Source: Athripsodes cinereus
Taxonomy: Eukaryota > Arthropoda > Insecta > Trichoptera > Leptoceridae
Length of the DNA stretch: 64,000 bases
Assembly: GCA_947579605.1 (NCBI GenBank)
Contig: OX388319.1
Span: forward strand, 14,645,447 to 14,709,446
Direction of reading: 5' to 3'
In this document: positions 1-10,435 of the stretch, piece after piece
Layout: each line of letters begins with the position of its first letter
Numbering within the stretch: position 1 is the first letter of the stretch
Made by a program: the position numbers and the translations under genes
The notes under the pieces: model-generated
Told to the model about the DNA's origin: nothing
Databases searched by the model: none
The model's input: the letters and a program-made list of their open reading frames with translations, nothing else

Positions 1-184
1 CAGCTTACTCTATGAAGGACGCAAATAGAGCATTGAAAACGTGAGGTATAAATATATTAGTTCCGCATATTAAGTTTAAAAAATAATAATACGAGTATAT
101 AATTAATTTACATAATATTGGGGGTAAAAGTTAAATTTAATATAATAAATGTAACGAAAATTAGTCCACAAAGGACGCCCCGTA

Positions 185-377
185 CTTTCCTCTTTCACAA
201 TACATCGTTCCTATATCATGGACATTAGAACGCTAGGAAAGCCGTGGGAAGAGGTGACTCAATAGGCGCAGAGATGTATTGAATAGAGGTGGCTAGTGTC
301 GTGTGCTGGAGGACGCTGCGGCTTTCTGCCCTTTTTCTCAAGAGGAGCGTTAAATGGCGTGATGATAATAATAATGA
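185..377 (+). pseudogene. NLR-2 non-LTR retrotransposon 3' relic
   Basis: The conceptual plus-strand frame reads KPWEEVTQ, then two stops and a degenerate version of the RRLVSALCS ending seen in the better copy at 55,890-56,028. It closes with a GAT/AAT microsatellite tail (361-377). The sequence upstream (185-235) is shared with another NLR-2 relic at 62,735. Stops and a shifted frame show it is dead. Lineage assignment rests on the conserved end of the ORF. Confidence 0.6.
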
Positions 378-481
378 CCGGATATCATGCAAATATCTCA
401 TTTCTGGTATACGAAATTTACCATACCGCGAGTATAAGGTTTTGTTAATTTTCATTTTTTACGACTTTTTCAATCATTCTA

Positions 482-831
482 GCCATCACAGCATTTCCCA
501 TAAGTGGGGTAGCCAGCGCAAAAACTACGTGTGATAAACATGCATGTGGCCCTCTCCATGCCGATAAAAGTTTCAGAATTTCAAGATGGGAGGCAAACTG
601 GTTGGTTGTCAGAAATTGCCTGCAGGCAATAAACCCGCCATTTGTACTACTCAAATGTACAATAAAGATTATTTTATTTTTATACCTTTTTTATTTTTAT
701 ACCTCATTGCTTAATGGAAACTGTGAAATTTCCTTAAAAGTGATATTTTACGATTACCTGTCTTTTACAGGACACTCGAAAACCTACTGAAAAGAGTGAG
801 AGACCTTTTTTGTCAAGGAGTTCACAGATTA
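482..831 (-). mobile_element. SINE-A copy, split by a retroposon tail
   Basis: Minus-oriented SINE-A. The tail (482-515, TAAGTGGGGTAGCCAGC), hairpin and mid domain run to about 600. The head (CTTTTACAGGACACTCGAAA, 765-784) resumes after 717. The interruption is a separate LINE-tail insertion. Confidence 0.75.
601..717 (+). mobile_element. Short 5'-truncated LINE 3' tail
   Basis: The motif CCTGCAGGCAATAAA, then GTACAATAAAG and an AT-rich tail, resembles lepidopteran non-LTR 3' ends. It interrupts SINE-A, and a 6-bp match AAACTG at 595-600 and 718-723 could be its target duplication. Confidence 0.45.
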
Positions 832-1356
832 CGAGCGGATACATATCATTGATCCTAAAAATCATTATAAAGTACATATCCTTGAAAAAAATATGAAATA
901 AATAATGTTTCTATGTATGTAATTATGTATTATATATATTTTTTTAATATTTATGATTTAGGCTTAACAATATAAGGTACTTTGATATTTTATTATCATA
1001 CTTTATATTTATGTTACGACAGCTTATGTACATAAATCTTTATTTTATTATTCCATATGATCTTATTTAAATTATAATCGACATTTTTATCGCCTCACTG
1101 AGGTGTAAGCTGAATATTTTATTAACATATAGTTTTTTTTCTTTATTTGTTTTGCATAGTCAGTCATGCTAACAAATATAAATGTAGGTATCTAGACTTG
1201 GCTAACAAAAGATGTAAATATAAAGAAGCCTGACTAAATGATTGTCATTACTAACAATAAATAATTAGTACCATGATGGTCCTAATAATTATGTATAAAT
1301 GAGAATTTTCAAATTTCAATAATTATAAAAAATAAAATATGACTATATACTGTACT
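832..1356. other. No recognisable feature
   Basis: AT-rich sequence with runs of T and A; no coding frame, tandem repeat or known repeat family seen. Confidence 0.5.
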
Positions 1357-1613
1357 CATGTGGCCAGGAGACCACCTGAATATGTAGGCAATAAAGCGCA
1401 ATGTATCGAGGTTACCGGCAAGAGACCAAGAGGAAGGTCAAAGCGCAGATGGCGTGAGAGTACTCGTAGTGAGACAAGACATGAGGAGCTGTGATGTTTC
1501 CCATGAGGATGCATTCGACAGAACCAAGTGGCATAACCAAACAAGAAAGGCAGACCCCACCACCATGTGGGACTAATAATTGTCCAGGAAGAAGAAGAAG
1601 AAGGAGAAAAAAA
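1357..1613 (+). pseudogene. NLR-3 non-LTR retrotransposon C-terminus with (GAA)n tail
   Basis: Across frameshifts the plus strand encodes RPRGRSKRRWRE, then DMRSCDVSHEDAFDRTKWHN, then RKADPTTMWD and stops. This is the typical C-terminal end (GRPKRRW, EDA.DR.KW, R.ADP) of one APE-type non-LTR class. A (GAA)n tail (about 1,591-1,606) marks the 3' end. Related relics lie at 7,439 and 22,531 on the other strand. The copy is 5'-truncated and frameshifted. Confidence 0.7.
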
Positions 1614-1649
1614 TATGATTATTAGTTTTACTATTTACTTTATTATATA

Positions 1650-1723
1650 GTGACCTAGGTTTCGACATGTGCTGTTGTTTTCAAATTGAACCTAACCTAA
1701 GTCGACCTAGAAACCTTGGTCAC
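1650..1723. repeat. Short inverted repeat
   Basis: Arms GTGACCTAGGTTTC (1650-1663) and GAAACCTTGGTCAC (1710-1723) are complementary at 13 of 14 positions with a 46-bp spacer. Confidence 0.55.
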
Positions 1724-2092
1724 AATAAAAAAGTTTATATTTATTTTTATTAAATAAAATATAAAAATATATTATTGAGCACTGTTTAATCTCCACTTTG
1801 TTAGGTTAGATACCGAACGTTTTCGCCTATACTTATAGGCATCTTATATCTTCAGGGAAACTGAAATCTATCATTTGACACAAGTTTAAATACCTTATAG
1901 GCAACAAAAAATACATTGTATATGATAAAGAATACAAAAGAATAAAAACTCTTGAATTATTAATATTTATTATTTAAACCATATTTTAGGTATATGTTAT
2001 TAGTAGGTATATATGGAGTTTTACAAAATAAATACCGATAATATAATCAATTTTACAAAAAATTATCATACTTTTGTAAAAGTAAAATCTTA
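1724..2092. other. No recognisable feature
   Basis: AT-rich; a TATACTTATAGGCAT palindrome-like stretch near 1,830 is the only local structure noticed. Confidence 0.45.
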
Positions 2093-2100
2093 ATCAAAAC

Positions 2101-2486
2101 CAGAGGTTCCCAAACTTTTTTTTTTTCTCATGGACCACTTTCAAAAATTGGTTTCAAAAAAGTGGTCCGGTGGACCCCCTGTATTTTTACCCCCCCTTCG
2201 CTAAATTTTCAAAATGTATAGGAATTTGAAATATTTCCAAAACTCCTCGGTTTTCTTAAAGAATATTTTCTCCCAATACCTTTTTCTACAATGTACCGGG
2301 TATTTGTACCGACTATTGTTTATGTCAATATCTGGTGCTTTTACCGAATATCCGATACTTTAACTATGGATTCGTGGACCCCCTTTTAAACTCGTGGAGC
2401 CCCATTTTTTAGTCACGCCATCGTGGACCCTCTCGAGTCTCTCGTGGACCCCTGAGGGTCCACCTGGACCACTTTGGGAATCACTG
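2101..2486. mobile_element. hAT-type MITE with 8-bp target duplication
   Basis: The left end CAGAGGTTCCCAAAC is matched by the inverted right end GGGAATCACTG, the classic hAT terminal pattern (CAGNGGTTCCCAA). It is flanked by 8-bp near-duplicates ATCAAAAC (2093-2100) and ATCTAAAC (2487-2494), the size expected for hAT. The interior has repeated GTGGACCCC motifs and no transposase frame, so this is a 386-bp non-autonomous element. Confidence 0.8.
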
Positions 2487-2810
2487 ATCTAAACTAGATG
2501 TATGAGTTTCTATGGCAACGGTTCGGTCCTGATTGTCTTTTGTTTTGGCTTTGTCATATCATGTCAATCGGTTATTATTCATTTATATTTTATGAATTTT
2601 CCATTAAACTGTTTTTCACTCTTATTTATATACAGTAAATATTGAAATATTCAGTTCTCAAAAAAATTTAAAATATTCAATGTGTCTGAATAATTGATAT
2701 TGTTTTGCTTTGGCATGTTTGACCTTAATTTATTATTGTAAATAGAGCGTTCTAAGAATTTCTACATCAATATTATGAGTAGTCATTTTTCAGGAAAGTT
2801 TAACTGCTTT

Positions 2811-2970
2811 TTTTCGAGTGGGGTCCTGTAAAAGGCAGGTAATTGTGAAACATCACCATAAGACATTTAATATCTTCAATTCGAGAAATGCCACCCATTC
2901 TGAATGTAACTTTTTTGTGTCACTAATACAATTGCTTTATGATGTTAGCCCATTGGTTACCTAATTTAAG
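2811..2970 (+). mobile_element. SINE-A copy, diverged
   Basis: Head TTTTCGAGTGGGGTCCTGTA followed by AAAGGCAGGT, then the mid domain (GAGAAATGCCACCCATTCTG). The hairpin and tail are degraded (TTGGTTACC at the end). Confidence 0.65.
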
Positions 2971-3623
2971 TATATTTTTTATTTTACATACAGTTTTTGG
3001 CTGGTTACTCCGTCTGTAAACACCTGACAATATCACATTTTTAAAAATGTATTCTAAAGAGATCCAGTCAACTGGCACAAACACACGATTACATACTAGA
3101 GGAAGCTATTTCCCGGACTATATTTCTAAGAGGAACATGTAAGGTTAATAATAATAATGAATAAATATAGTTTCCATGGGAACGCAAGTTGAAAGAACTG
3201 AAATTAAAATATTTTTATTCCCCGAACCCTTCCATAAATCAACACTAATTTAATATGTAACATTATAATATCAAGGCAGTGTGTAAAAAGTAATGTATTA
3301 TATTACTTATGAATATAAAAAAGTCGGTACTAGTTCAACATACCTTTTGTTGTCGGCCGTTCGATAAAAATTTAAATCACGGGTCGTAAAGTATAAAATT
3401 TTGTTCGTTTTGTAGAACGTTTTTGAATGTTTGTATTCAAGGACGTCGAGCTGAATCACGATTGACAAAATGGTATTTCATTCATTTGTAATTTTTCCTT
3501 GAAATAAAATTAGGTTTATCTTAATATTATTTTTGTTCTAGATGAGTAAAGTAAATGCAATTTGTCTTATATAGTTATTAAAAACAGTAAAGACATTGAC
3601 TATGAATTTTCAAATCTAATATT
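2971..3623. other. No recognisable feature
   Basis: AT-rich unique-looking DNA; no ORF or repeat family identified. Confidence 0.45.
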
Positions 3624-3776
3624 ATAGATGAAGAATTCCCTTTTCAAATTGTTCTGGGTTTGGGTGTTTTATGTATATATTACGTGTTTAGTGCATTGTA
3701 TATGACGTGTGTACAAAATTCAAATTTAAGTTTGGGACTAGCTCAACCTGTGAGTTATTTTGCCGTGTTATGTTAA
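3624..3776 (+). mobile_element. SINE-T 3' half
   Basis: Matches the body and 3' end of the full SINE-T at 32,046-32,312: shared motifs TTCTGGGTTTGGGTGTT, GTGCATTGTATATG, GTTTGGGACTAGCTC and a closing GTTATGTTA. The tRNA-like head is missing, a normal 5' truncation. Confidence 0.7.
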
Positions 3777-4390
3777 ATCGAGTTTGCACCAGTTTTTCAT
3801 ATTTAAAAAATGTAATAATATATTAGACATAGTTTGTTAGAGTTAAAACTCGTAAATAAAATATCTCTCACATATGTAATTATGTACACCTTAACGTACG
3901 CGTACTGAGATATGTAAGCATAATATATTCTTAATCACTTCTCGAATTCGGGTAGGTGTTTTGTTGTAAAATAAGAAAAAACACATTTCAAAATAATCAG
4001 TATTAAATTTCAAACCTAAAAAAATACATTTTGCCCTAAATGATTCAGTTTCAATATCGATTGGACAGCAGGTGCTGTAGGTATCGTAAAATATGATTGG
4101 TGGTATCAAAACATGTTGAGATCGTTACAATAACAATAATAATAATAAACAATAAAATATATTAACAGTGCAAGTATCTACATAATACATAAAGGCAATA
4201 TATTATTACAACAAGTACCTACAGGTTAATATATAAATTATATTTTTTACTTTTATAATATAATGAATGGCTCGCTAACCGCGGGTGTTTTATCCCTTTG
4301 TGTAGTATTTTAAATTATTGTTTTTGCTGACTTTATATTTGGCATACCTTACAATAAAAATACACAATGTTGATTCACTATTCAAATATT
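3777..4390. other. No recognisable feature
   Basis: AT-rich, with an AATAAT run near 4,132-4,150; no gene or known repeat seen. Confidence 0.45.
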
Positions 4391-4512
4391 TCAATTTTCA
4401 GCATCTTTGGCACAGAGAGAACCTACGACATGTATGTTTATTGCATGAATTAAGTCTACCTGCTATACTCCGTTTCTGGGAAATACCGTGATGGTATAGA
4501 TAGTAATAGATT
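4391..4512 (+). mobile_element. SINE-A 3' half
   Basis: TTGGCACAGAGAGAAC, a degenerate hairpin (CATGTATGTTTATTGCATG) and the tail CCGTGATGGTATAGATAG are present; the head is missing. Confidence 0.7.
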
Positions 4513-4889
4513 AAAAAAACGTTTTGACATTATTAAACGAAAAAATCTTTATATTTTATACAAATATTATTTTTGTTTCAACCATTTTCATCTACGTAGG
4601 TACTAGAAGTTGTTTGAACAGCACATACTTATTACCCGATTGGCTGGATTACCTCATAAATAAAAATAAATATATACTATAACTAGCTCCTTCTCGATAA
4701 CCAGGATCGTTTTTATATTAATGTTTATTTTAATTATTATTAGGTATTATTATTAGCTAAAAACAAGAACACCCAATTATCAAAAAATCCCACCTGTCTA
4801 TTAATGTTGTATGGAGTCAAGGCCGATACATATTTAGTTTGAAAAATAATATTAAAATATACTTGGTAATACAGGGGTAAAAGTTTTAA

Positions 4890-4958
4890 TTGTTTTTTTT
4901 TTTTTTTTTATTTATTTAAGTACATAAGTCAAACTATAACAATAAATAATTCATAACC
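4890..4958 (-). mobile_element. Poly-T / TTTA tail of a minus-strand LINE
   Basis: A run of about 17 T followed by ATTTATTTAAG looks like the A-rich 3' tail of a minus-oriented non-LTR element. The piggyBac element begins at its end, so this is probably the older insertion. Confidence 0.4.
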
Positions 4959-4962
4959 TTAA

Positions 4963-7241
4963 CCTCCTGACGACCAACGTACTACTGACAGGACATAGAA
5001 CTAAAAAAAATCTATGGTCTAAACTTTTTGTGGCATTGTTCAAATTTGAATTTCCCGCTATTGGTCAAGGCCTGTACTAACAATCAGATAAAAATCGCAC
5101 CACTGACAGCTACCATTTCATTAAAAATGGCGTCAGAGGAAATGCAGTGACGCTCGCGCTCTCACAAAGGTAAGTCTTATCAGTTTTAATCCAGCCAAAT
5201 TTTAAGTTTTTTCGTGTAAATGTTTTCTAAAAGTAATGATAAAGTACCCTTCTAGTTGTTTGTATCAATATTTCGTTGAATTATTAGGAAACTAAAGAGA
5301 CATAACCCATACATTTTCTATGTTCTACCAGTAGGACGAATGTCGCCAATTAAAGTTTAAAATTTAAACTTCTCTTGTCCTAAACGTAGTACATAGGATC
5401 ATTTCTGTTTTCTTTTTAGATTTGACCGATGAAGAAATATTGGATATCCTCAATGAATCAGATTTTGACTATTCAGGAAATGATTCTGATGAGGACCCAG
5501 TGTATTAACCTCCAGATATTGGCAGAAATATAGATATTCTCACTGAAAATGCCCAAAGCTCGGATGAAAACACTTCGGTTTCAGAAAATAGTGAAGATTC
5601 AATTATATAAGCTCCAGTTCCTTCTCCAGTACCATCAGCTTCGTCTTTTTTAGTATCATCACGATTTTGAGGATGTACTTGAGAATCAAGGTGTGGAGAG
5701 CATGGCAGAGGAAGGGGTCGATCACAGCTGTCTCGCGCCCAAGCACAAGCTGATAAGAATAAATGGACAGCTGAAAAATTAGAATCAGAGGAGTCCCATT
5801 TGAGGCAATCAGCATATGTGTTCTTTGATACAACAGATTGGAATATTCATTTTTTTAAGCAGTACATTGATGATGAGATTCTGCAAACCATAGTGGAGTG
5901 TACTAATAGAACATGCATATTCTTGAAAGGCAAAACTCGGGGTTTAACAATTAGAGAGTTAAAAGTATATTTTTGGTATAACTATGATAATTTCAGCTCT
6001 TCAATACCCTCAAATGAAAATGTACTGGTTAAAAAAGTGGAGGGTTCCAGTAATTGCCTGTGCCATGACTCGCACTAGATTTTATGCAACCTGAACATAA
6101 CTCAAATGTATGTATGATGCTGAAGTAACCCCAGAAGAGCAAAGAGAAAGAATCTGGAAAGTGAATCATTTGTATGACCAATATGGACGGTGTTGATCTT
6201 GCTGATCGTATGCTTTCTATCCGCCCGTCAAGAAATCGTACTAAAAAATGGACAGTTCGAGTAATAGCCCATCTAATTGATTTGGTGGTTGTTAATTCGT
6301 GGTTCTAATATCGGACTTCTCAAGTTGCTCAGAAAAAACTGAGATCTCAAATTTTGAAACTCCGAGAGTACACACTAAATCTTGGTATGGAGCTTGTATA
6401 TGGCAACGATATACCAAGTGATGGAGAAAGTGATCCCGAGCAAGTGAGGGAACTGGAACCGCGACACGAAAGCAAAAGGTTTTGATCAAACCAATTCCCA
6501 CAAAACAATGACGCTAACAGGGAGCATCTCACTCACCTCAATATGGACCAAAACAAGCGTGATGCAGAAACACTGGTTGTCAAAGAAAACAACAGTTTTT
6601 TGCACAAAATGCGAGGTAAATCTTTGCTTTGTCTCCGAAAAAAACTGTTTTTTTTCAGTTTCCATGACAATGATGAGGATGATTAGATATTTGTATTTTG
6701 ATTGCATAACTTCATTTATTTAGTGAAAGTTGGAAGGACGTGTTCGAAAGTGTTCTAACCTGATTTTTTCATTTTACTTTTTTAACTTATTTTTTATATA
6801 ATTATTATTATCATACGTTTATAAAAAAGACTTTTCAGAAGAAAACTTTGATCTTTTAGCTAAGTATTTTAATTCTGAGTAAAGAATCACCATAGTATTT
6901 AGTTTCATGTTTTTTTCAGACTAAAAAGTTGATATTTGTGAATAATATTGTTAAAATTTAAACATACCAAAAATAAACATTTATTATTAATAAAAAATAT
7001 TACTAATTCTACTCAATATTCTCTGGAATAACGTTATAAATGCTGGAAAACCTTTCTATGTACTATGAGAAGGACAACTGTCTTGGCGTCAGATGTCCTA
7101 TGAGTAGTACGTAGAGAAAAGCCATATTTTCCGGCCAGGGATTTTTTTCACTATTTTTCCCTAGAAATACAACCAAAAAGGAGCCATTTCTGAAAATTTC
7201 ATGAAAATCGGAGAGAAAAAGGACCTCTGGTCGTCAGGAGG
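4963..7241 (+). mobile_element. piggyBac element, internally deleted
   Basis: Perfect 14-bp terminal inverted repeats CCTCCTGACGACCA (4963-4976) and TGGTCGTCAGGAGG (7228-7241). The left flank is TTAA (4959-4962), the target site of piggyBac. The right flank is ATAA (7242-7245), one substitution away. Subterminal copies of CGTACTACTnn(n)AGGACAT lie in inverted orientation near both ends. The 2,279-bp interior holds N- and C-terminal transposase remnants only, so it could move only with a transposase supplied elsewhere. Confidence 0.88.
5420..6690 (+). pseudogene. piggyBac transposase remnant
   Basis: The frame opens with an acidic N-terminal stretch (DLTDEEILDILNESDFDY), interrupted by stops at about 5,505, 5,608 and 5,669. 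From about 5,770 it reads YVFFDTTDWNIHFFKQYIDD and GKTRGLTIRELKVYF, like the start of a DDE_Tnp_1_7 domain. The central part expected to carry catalytic aspartates is absent. A C-terminal block follows after about 6,180: [20 protein letters not shown], then [20 protein letters not shown], equivalent to the GGVD...D...KKW segment of piggyBac proteins. A cysteine-rich tail (CTKCEVNLCF, about 6,600) matches the family's terminal zinc-binding region. GTAAGT at 5,170 and a T-rich AG at 5,418 could bound a 250-bp intron. Not functional. Confidence 0.8.
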
Positions 7242-7245
7242 ATAA

Positions 7246-7437
7246 TATATCTAATAAGTAACATTTTTTTTTCTCACTCTCCAAACATTAAAAGTTAAAT
7301 TTAATATTAAAGATATCCAGCAAATATTTCGTTCCCGGCATACTAAATTTATTATCCCGCAAGTATAAGATTTAGAGTAATTTTAATTATTTTTTGTTAC
7401 TTTTTAATTTTTTTTTTGGAAAAAGTGTTTTGACCAA
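7246..7437. repeat. Older repeat, related to 388-480
   Basis: 7,310-7,400 (GCAAATATTTCGTTCC, CCCGCAAGTATAAGATTT) resembles 388-460 (GCAAATATCTCATTTC, CCGCGAGTATAAGGTTTT). Sequence left of piggyBac (4,865-4,890) resembles 118-135. The two loci look like an old repeat interrupted by different younger elements. Confidence 0.45.
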
Positions 7438-7438
7438 T

Positions 7439-7606
7439 CATTCTTCTTCTACGGCCTCTTTTTTATCCCATTTATTTGGAATCGGCTATCCTAGTCCTCA
7501 TCTCCAAGTTTTCCGGTCCCCTGCATCCTCCGAACGCAGCTCTGCCTCCATCAGGTCCCTGGCAATTGTGGACATCCAGGTGGACACTGGCATGCCTGTT
7601 CTTCTA
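7439..7606 (-). mobile_element. NLR-3 3' end with (GAA)n tail and 11-bp TSD
   Basis: The minus strand encodes TIARDLMEAELRSEDAGDRK followed by TWR and a broken ADP..WD ending, then a short (GAA)n tail (TTCTTCTTC at 7,441). Perfect 11-bp duplications TTTTGACCAAT lie at 7428-7438 and 7607-7617. This is a strongly 5'-truncated retroposition. Confidence 0.8.
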
Positions 7607-7814
7607 TTTTGACCAATTCTTATTTTAATAGGTATAATCTTGGAGATTTACCGAACTTTCGAACCAATTTAGTATGTAAAGAATTAAAATGAAAGTTTTC
7701 AATCTCTTAAATGACTTATATTTTCTGAAATGCATTTTTATAAAATTTAAAGTTGAAAATAAGTCCTCCAGTACTATAAAGAGTGTACAAAAAAATGTGT
7801 TGGGATCGGCATAC

Positions 7815-7880
7815 ATCATCACAGCGATGAGGCATATCACCCGTCTTGAATGTTATCTTTTTATTGATACAAAAATGACA
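7815..7880 (+). mobile_element. SINE-A mid-domain fragment
   Basis: CAGCGATGAGGCATATCACC then GTCTTGAATGT matches the SINE-A mid domain; no head or tail. Confidence 0.55.
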
Positions 7881-9136
7881 ATCTACATATTTATTACTAT
7901 TGCATTTATCATCTCAGCCGAATACCCAGCTTCAGAAACAAATTGAAAACTGCACTCTTTACCGGCGCTCTTGAGACGTTCTAGGGACTGTTAAACGGCG
8001 TCAAAACAAAATCATCCAGAATCATCATCATCATCCGGTCTCTCATCGGATATCCTGTATTGGACAAAATCAAAATATATTTCTTGACATATTCACTTTA
8101 TATTTGAGCCACCTATGTATTTTTTATTCTCGTTACACGTTATTTTATCTATTAATAATTGTTTTAAGAAATAATATTTATTTGCATAATTTAATTAATA
8201 AAATTCACACATCTTACCATTTTTATTAATACTACTAACATAATTACATTTTAACTTTATCTTTATAAATCTATTAGTAATTAAATAGATAAATAATAAT
8301 TGAAATACAATATTTATTATGTACTTAATTAATTAAATCATTTCGAAGAAAAAAAACCTTTAAAAAATTTAATCCGATTGACTGGAAGAATTCACTTGTT
8401 GGACGTTTTTTAAACATTCTTTCATACAATCACATTTCAACAAAATGTAACTTTTCTATATTTTAATATTTCGGGACGGTTTATGTCACCAAAACATAAA
8501 AAAAAACTATGATGAATTTAATATTATATTTTTACGTCATGTATGGCAAAAAATTAAATTATTTGATATTAGCATCCTCGAAAATTGAAATTATACCCTT
8601 CCTAGGCTGAGTTAACCTCATAACCTCATAATTCTAATTCTAAATATATACTACACTATTACACTTAATGCCGGGTTTACCTTTGTTCTATTTTCCAAAA
8701 TTACCCTGTATATTTTTTTAAATAATATTATATATTTTTATGATTTATAACAGTGGGTATTACGAATGAGGTTTATTATTTCAAGTTCTACTATGTGTAG
8801 TATTTTTTACGAGAAATTTGTAATAAACACGCCAGGCATGTGAATTTAATTAATTACGACATTAATACTATCGTAAACATGTGAAATAATATTTTTTATT
8901 GTAATTATATAATGAAACTAATTGGTGTACCCGGCTTTGTTCGATTTGTAAAATATTTGGTAAATGAAATTTATTGTGGTGTGAAATATTGATAGTACAT
9001 TTGAAAGTATGCTTGAATTTGAATTCTTGCTGTGATTTTAACTCATCTTCATAAACAGAATGTACCTTTTCCTTATTGAAAATAAAGTTTTTTTTAGATT
9101 TTGTAATTGTTACAAGTACGTCTATTGTTGGTGTAT
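7881..9136. other. Mostly featureless AT-rich DNA
   Basis: No coding signal. ATCATCATCATC at about 8,020-8,035 could be a minus-strand (GAT)n retroposon tail, but I could not tie it to a lineage. Confidence 0.45.
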
Positions 9137-9250
9137 TTAAAATTTATTTATTTTTAACATCATACGGCTCAAAGCCATTTACAAGATAATTATAAAAAAT
9201 AAATTATCATAATACTCTTATCAATCATAAAAACAAAAGAACAAATTCAA
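9137..9250 (-). mobile_element. LINE 3' tail fragment
   Basis: TTTATTTATTTTTAACATCA then TACGGCTCAAAGCCATTTACA parallels the start of the minus-strand LINE tail at 48,148 (TACGGCGTGAGCCTTTTACA). The rest is not alignable by eye. Confidence 0.4.
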
Positions 9251-9534
9251 AAACAAATTAAAAAACTTTAATGTATAAAACAGTTTTAATGTTTTTTTAT
9301 ATTTCAATCATACTATAATTTCTACATTTTTTAATTGATACTTTTTTTGAGCCGATGCACCCGAATACAAATGAAACACGTAGGTAAGTAATCTTATTCT
9401 GCAGTAACAAACGAATGAACATTCAAACTTTCTTCATTATCATAGTGTTGTTTTAGGTGCAATATACTTTTTAATTTCATTTTTGATTGTGTTTTAGTGA
9501 AAACATGTTAATAAATTGAATATAATATCTCCAA

Positions 9535-9590
9535 CATCACGCAATGCCCTTAATGGGGTAAATAGCGAACGCTGTGTATGTTAAAACACA
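9535..9590 (-). mobile_element. SINE-A tail relic
   Basis: ATCACGCAATGCCCTTAATG then GGGTAAATAGC is a diverged minus-strand SINE-A tail. Confidence 0.4.
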
Positions 9591-10354
9591 CATTATAAGA
9601 GTCGATGACTTTTAATATTGCATGCATTCATTATCGGTTAACAGAACATTATGATATTTATTGAAACGCATGAGAATTAAATGACTTTGTATAAAAAGTA
9701 TTCTCACTCAGAAAACAAAATTATTCGGGTTTAGAACAAATGAAATGAACAAATTTTCACTGTATTTAATATGCACTTTTTCATCTGCAGTCACAAAACA
9801 ATGCGTAGGTATTTATTCTGAGGATAGTTATCTCTGATTAGTCCAAAACCATATGAAAAAATACATACTCCGTAGATTATTTTAACAATATGAAATAAAA
9901 CGCATTGTTTTTTTTATGGCGTTATTCGACAAAAATTGAAATAATTTTGACCAAATGGAAAGACGTTCTTTGTCTTGGTCTATGTCATTAATGGCAAGGA
10001 CCGCTATCTGATCATTTTTCTGTCAATAATCAATATGGTATTATTTTCTATAAATATGTTTATAAATTATAAATAGCTTTTAGTAGCTTACTGTGAAAGG
10101 TGTATGAGGTTGTATTTGGGTTTATAACAAAAACCCAGATATATCTTTTTAAAAAAAAAAAAAAATGTACACTTGTGTTGATGGATGGCGCTCACTGTAG
10201 CTGCCTGAAACCTTAAATTTGTGACAATAAAATTAAAAATCGGAGCTTATAATCTAAGTTTCTTTTGACATTTTGTTAATTTTGAAATACTAAATTAAAT
10301 TTTATACACATTGAAATAAAGTTATTAATAAAATTAATCATTTGAATAAAAATA
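9591..10354. other. Mostly featureless; short dispersed motif
   Basis: ACAAAAACCCAGATATATCT at 10,127-10,146 recurs inverted at about 53,228-53,247 (AGATATATCTGGGTTTTTGT), suggesting an unassigned dispersed repeat. An A-run follows at 10,151. Confidence 0.45.
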
Positions 10355-10435
10355 TATATGCGCCATCGCGGTGATTTATCACCAAACGGCGCAAACTAAG
10401 TTGTCTATTATAATTATCATTGTGTTAGTAGTAGT
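10355..10435 (+). mobile_element. NLR-8 (CR1-like) 3' UTR fragment
   Basis: TATGCGCCATCGCGGTGATT then AACGGCGCAAACTAAGTTGT resembles the 3' UTR at about 23,495-23,545 (GGCCCTTGCGGTGGTTTTTC, AACGGCGCATCATAAATAAG). Confidence 0.5.

Noticed and set aside
5800..6078. A free-standing 92-codon gene
   Set aside because: It is the surviving N-terminal part of the piggyBac transposase remnant, not an independent gene.
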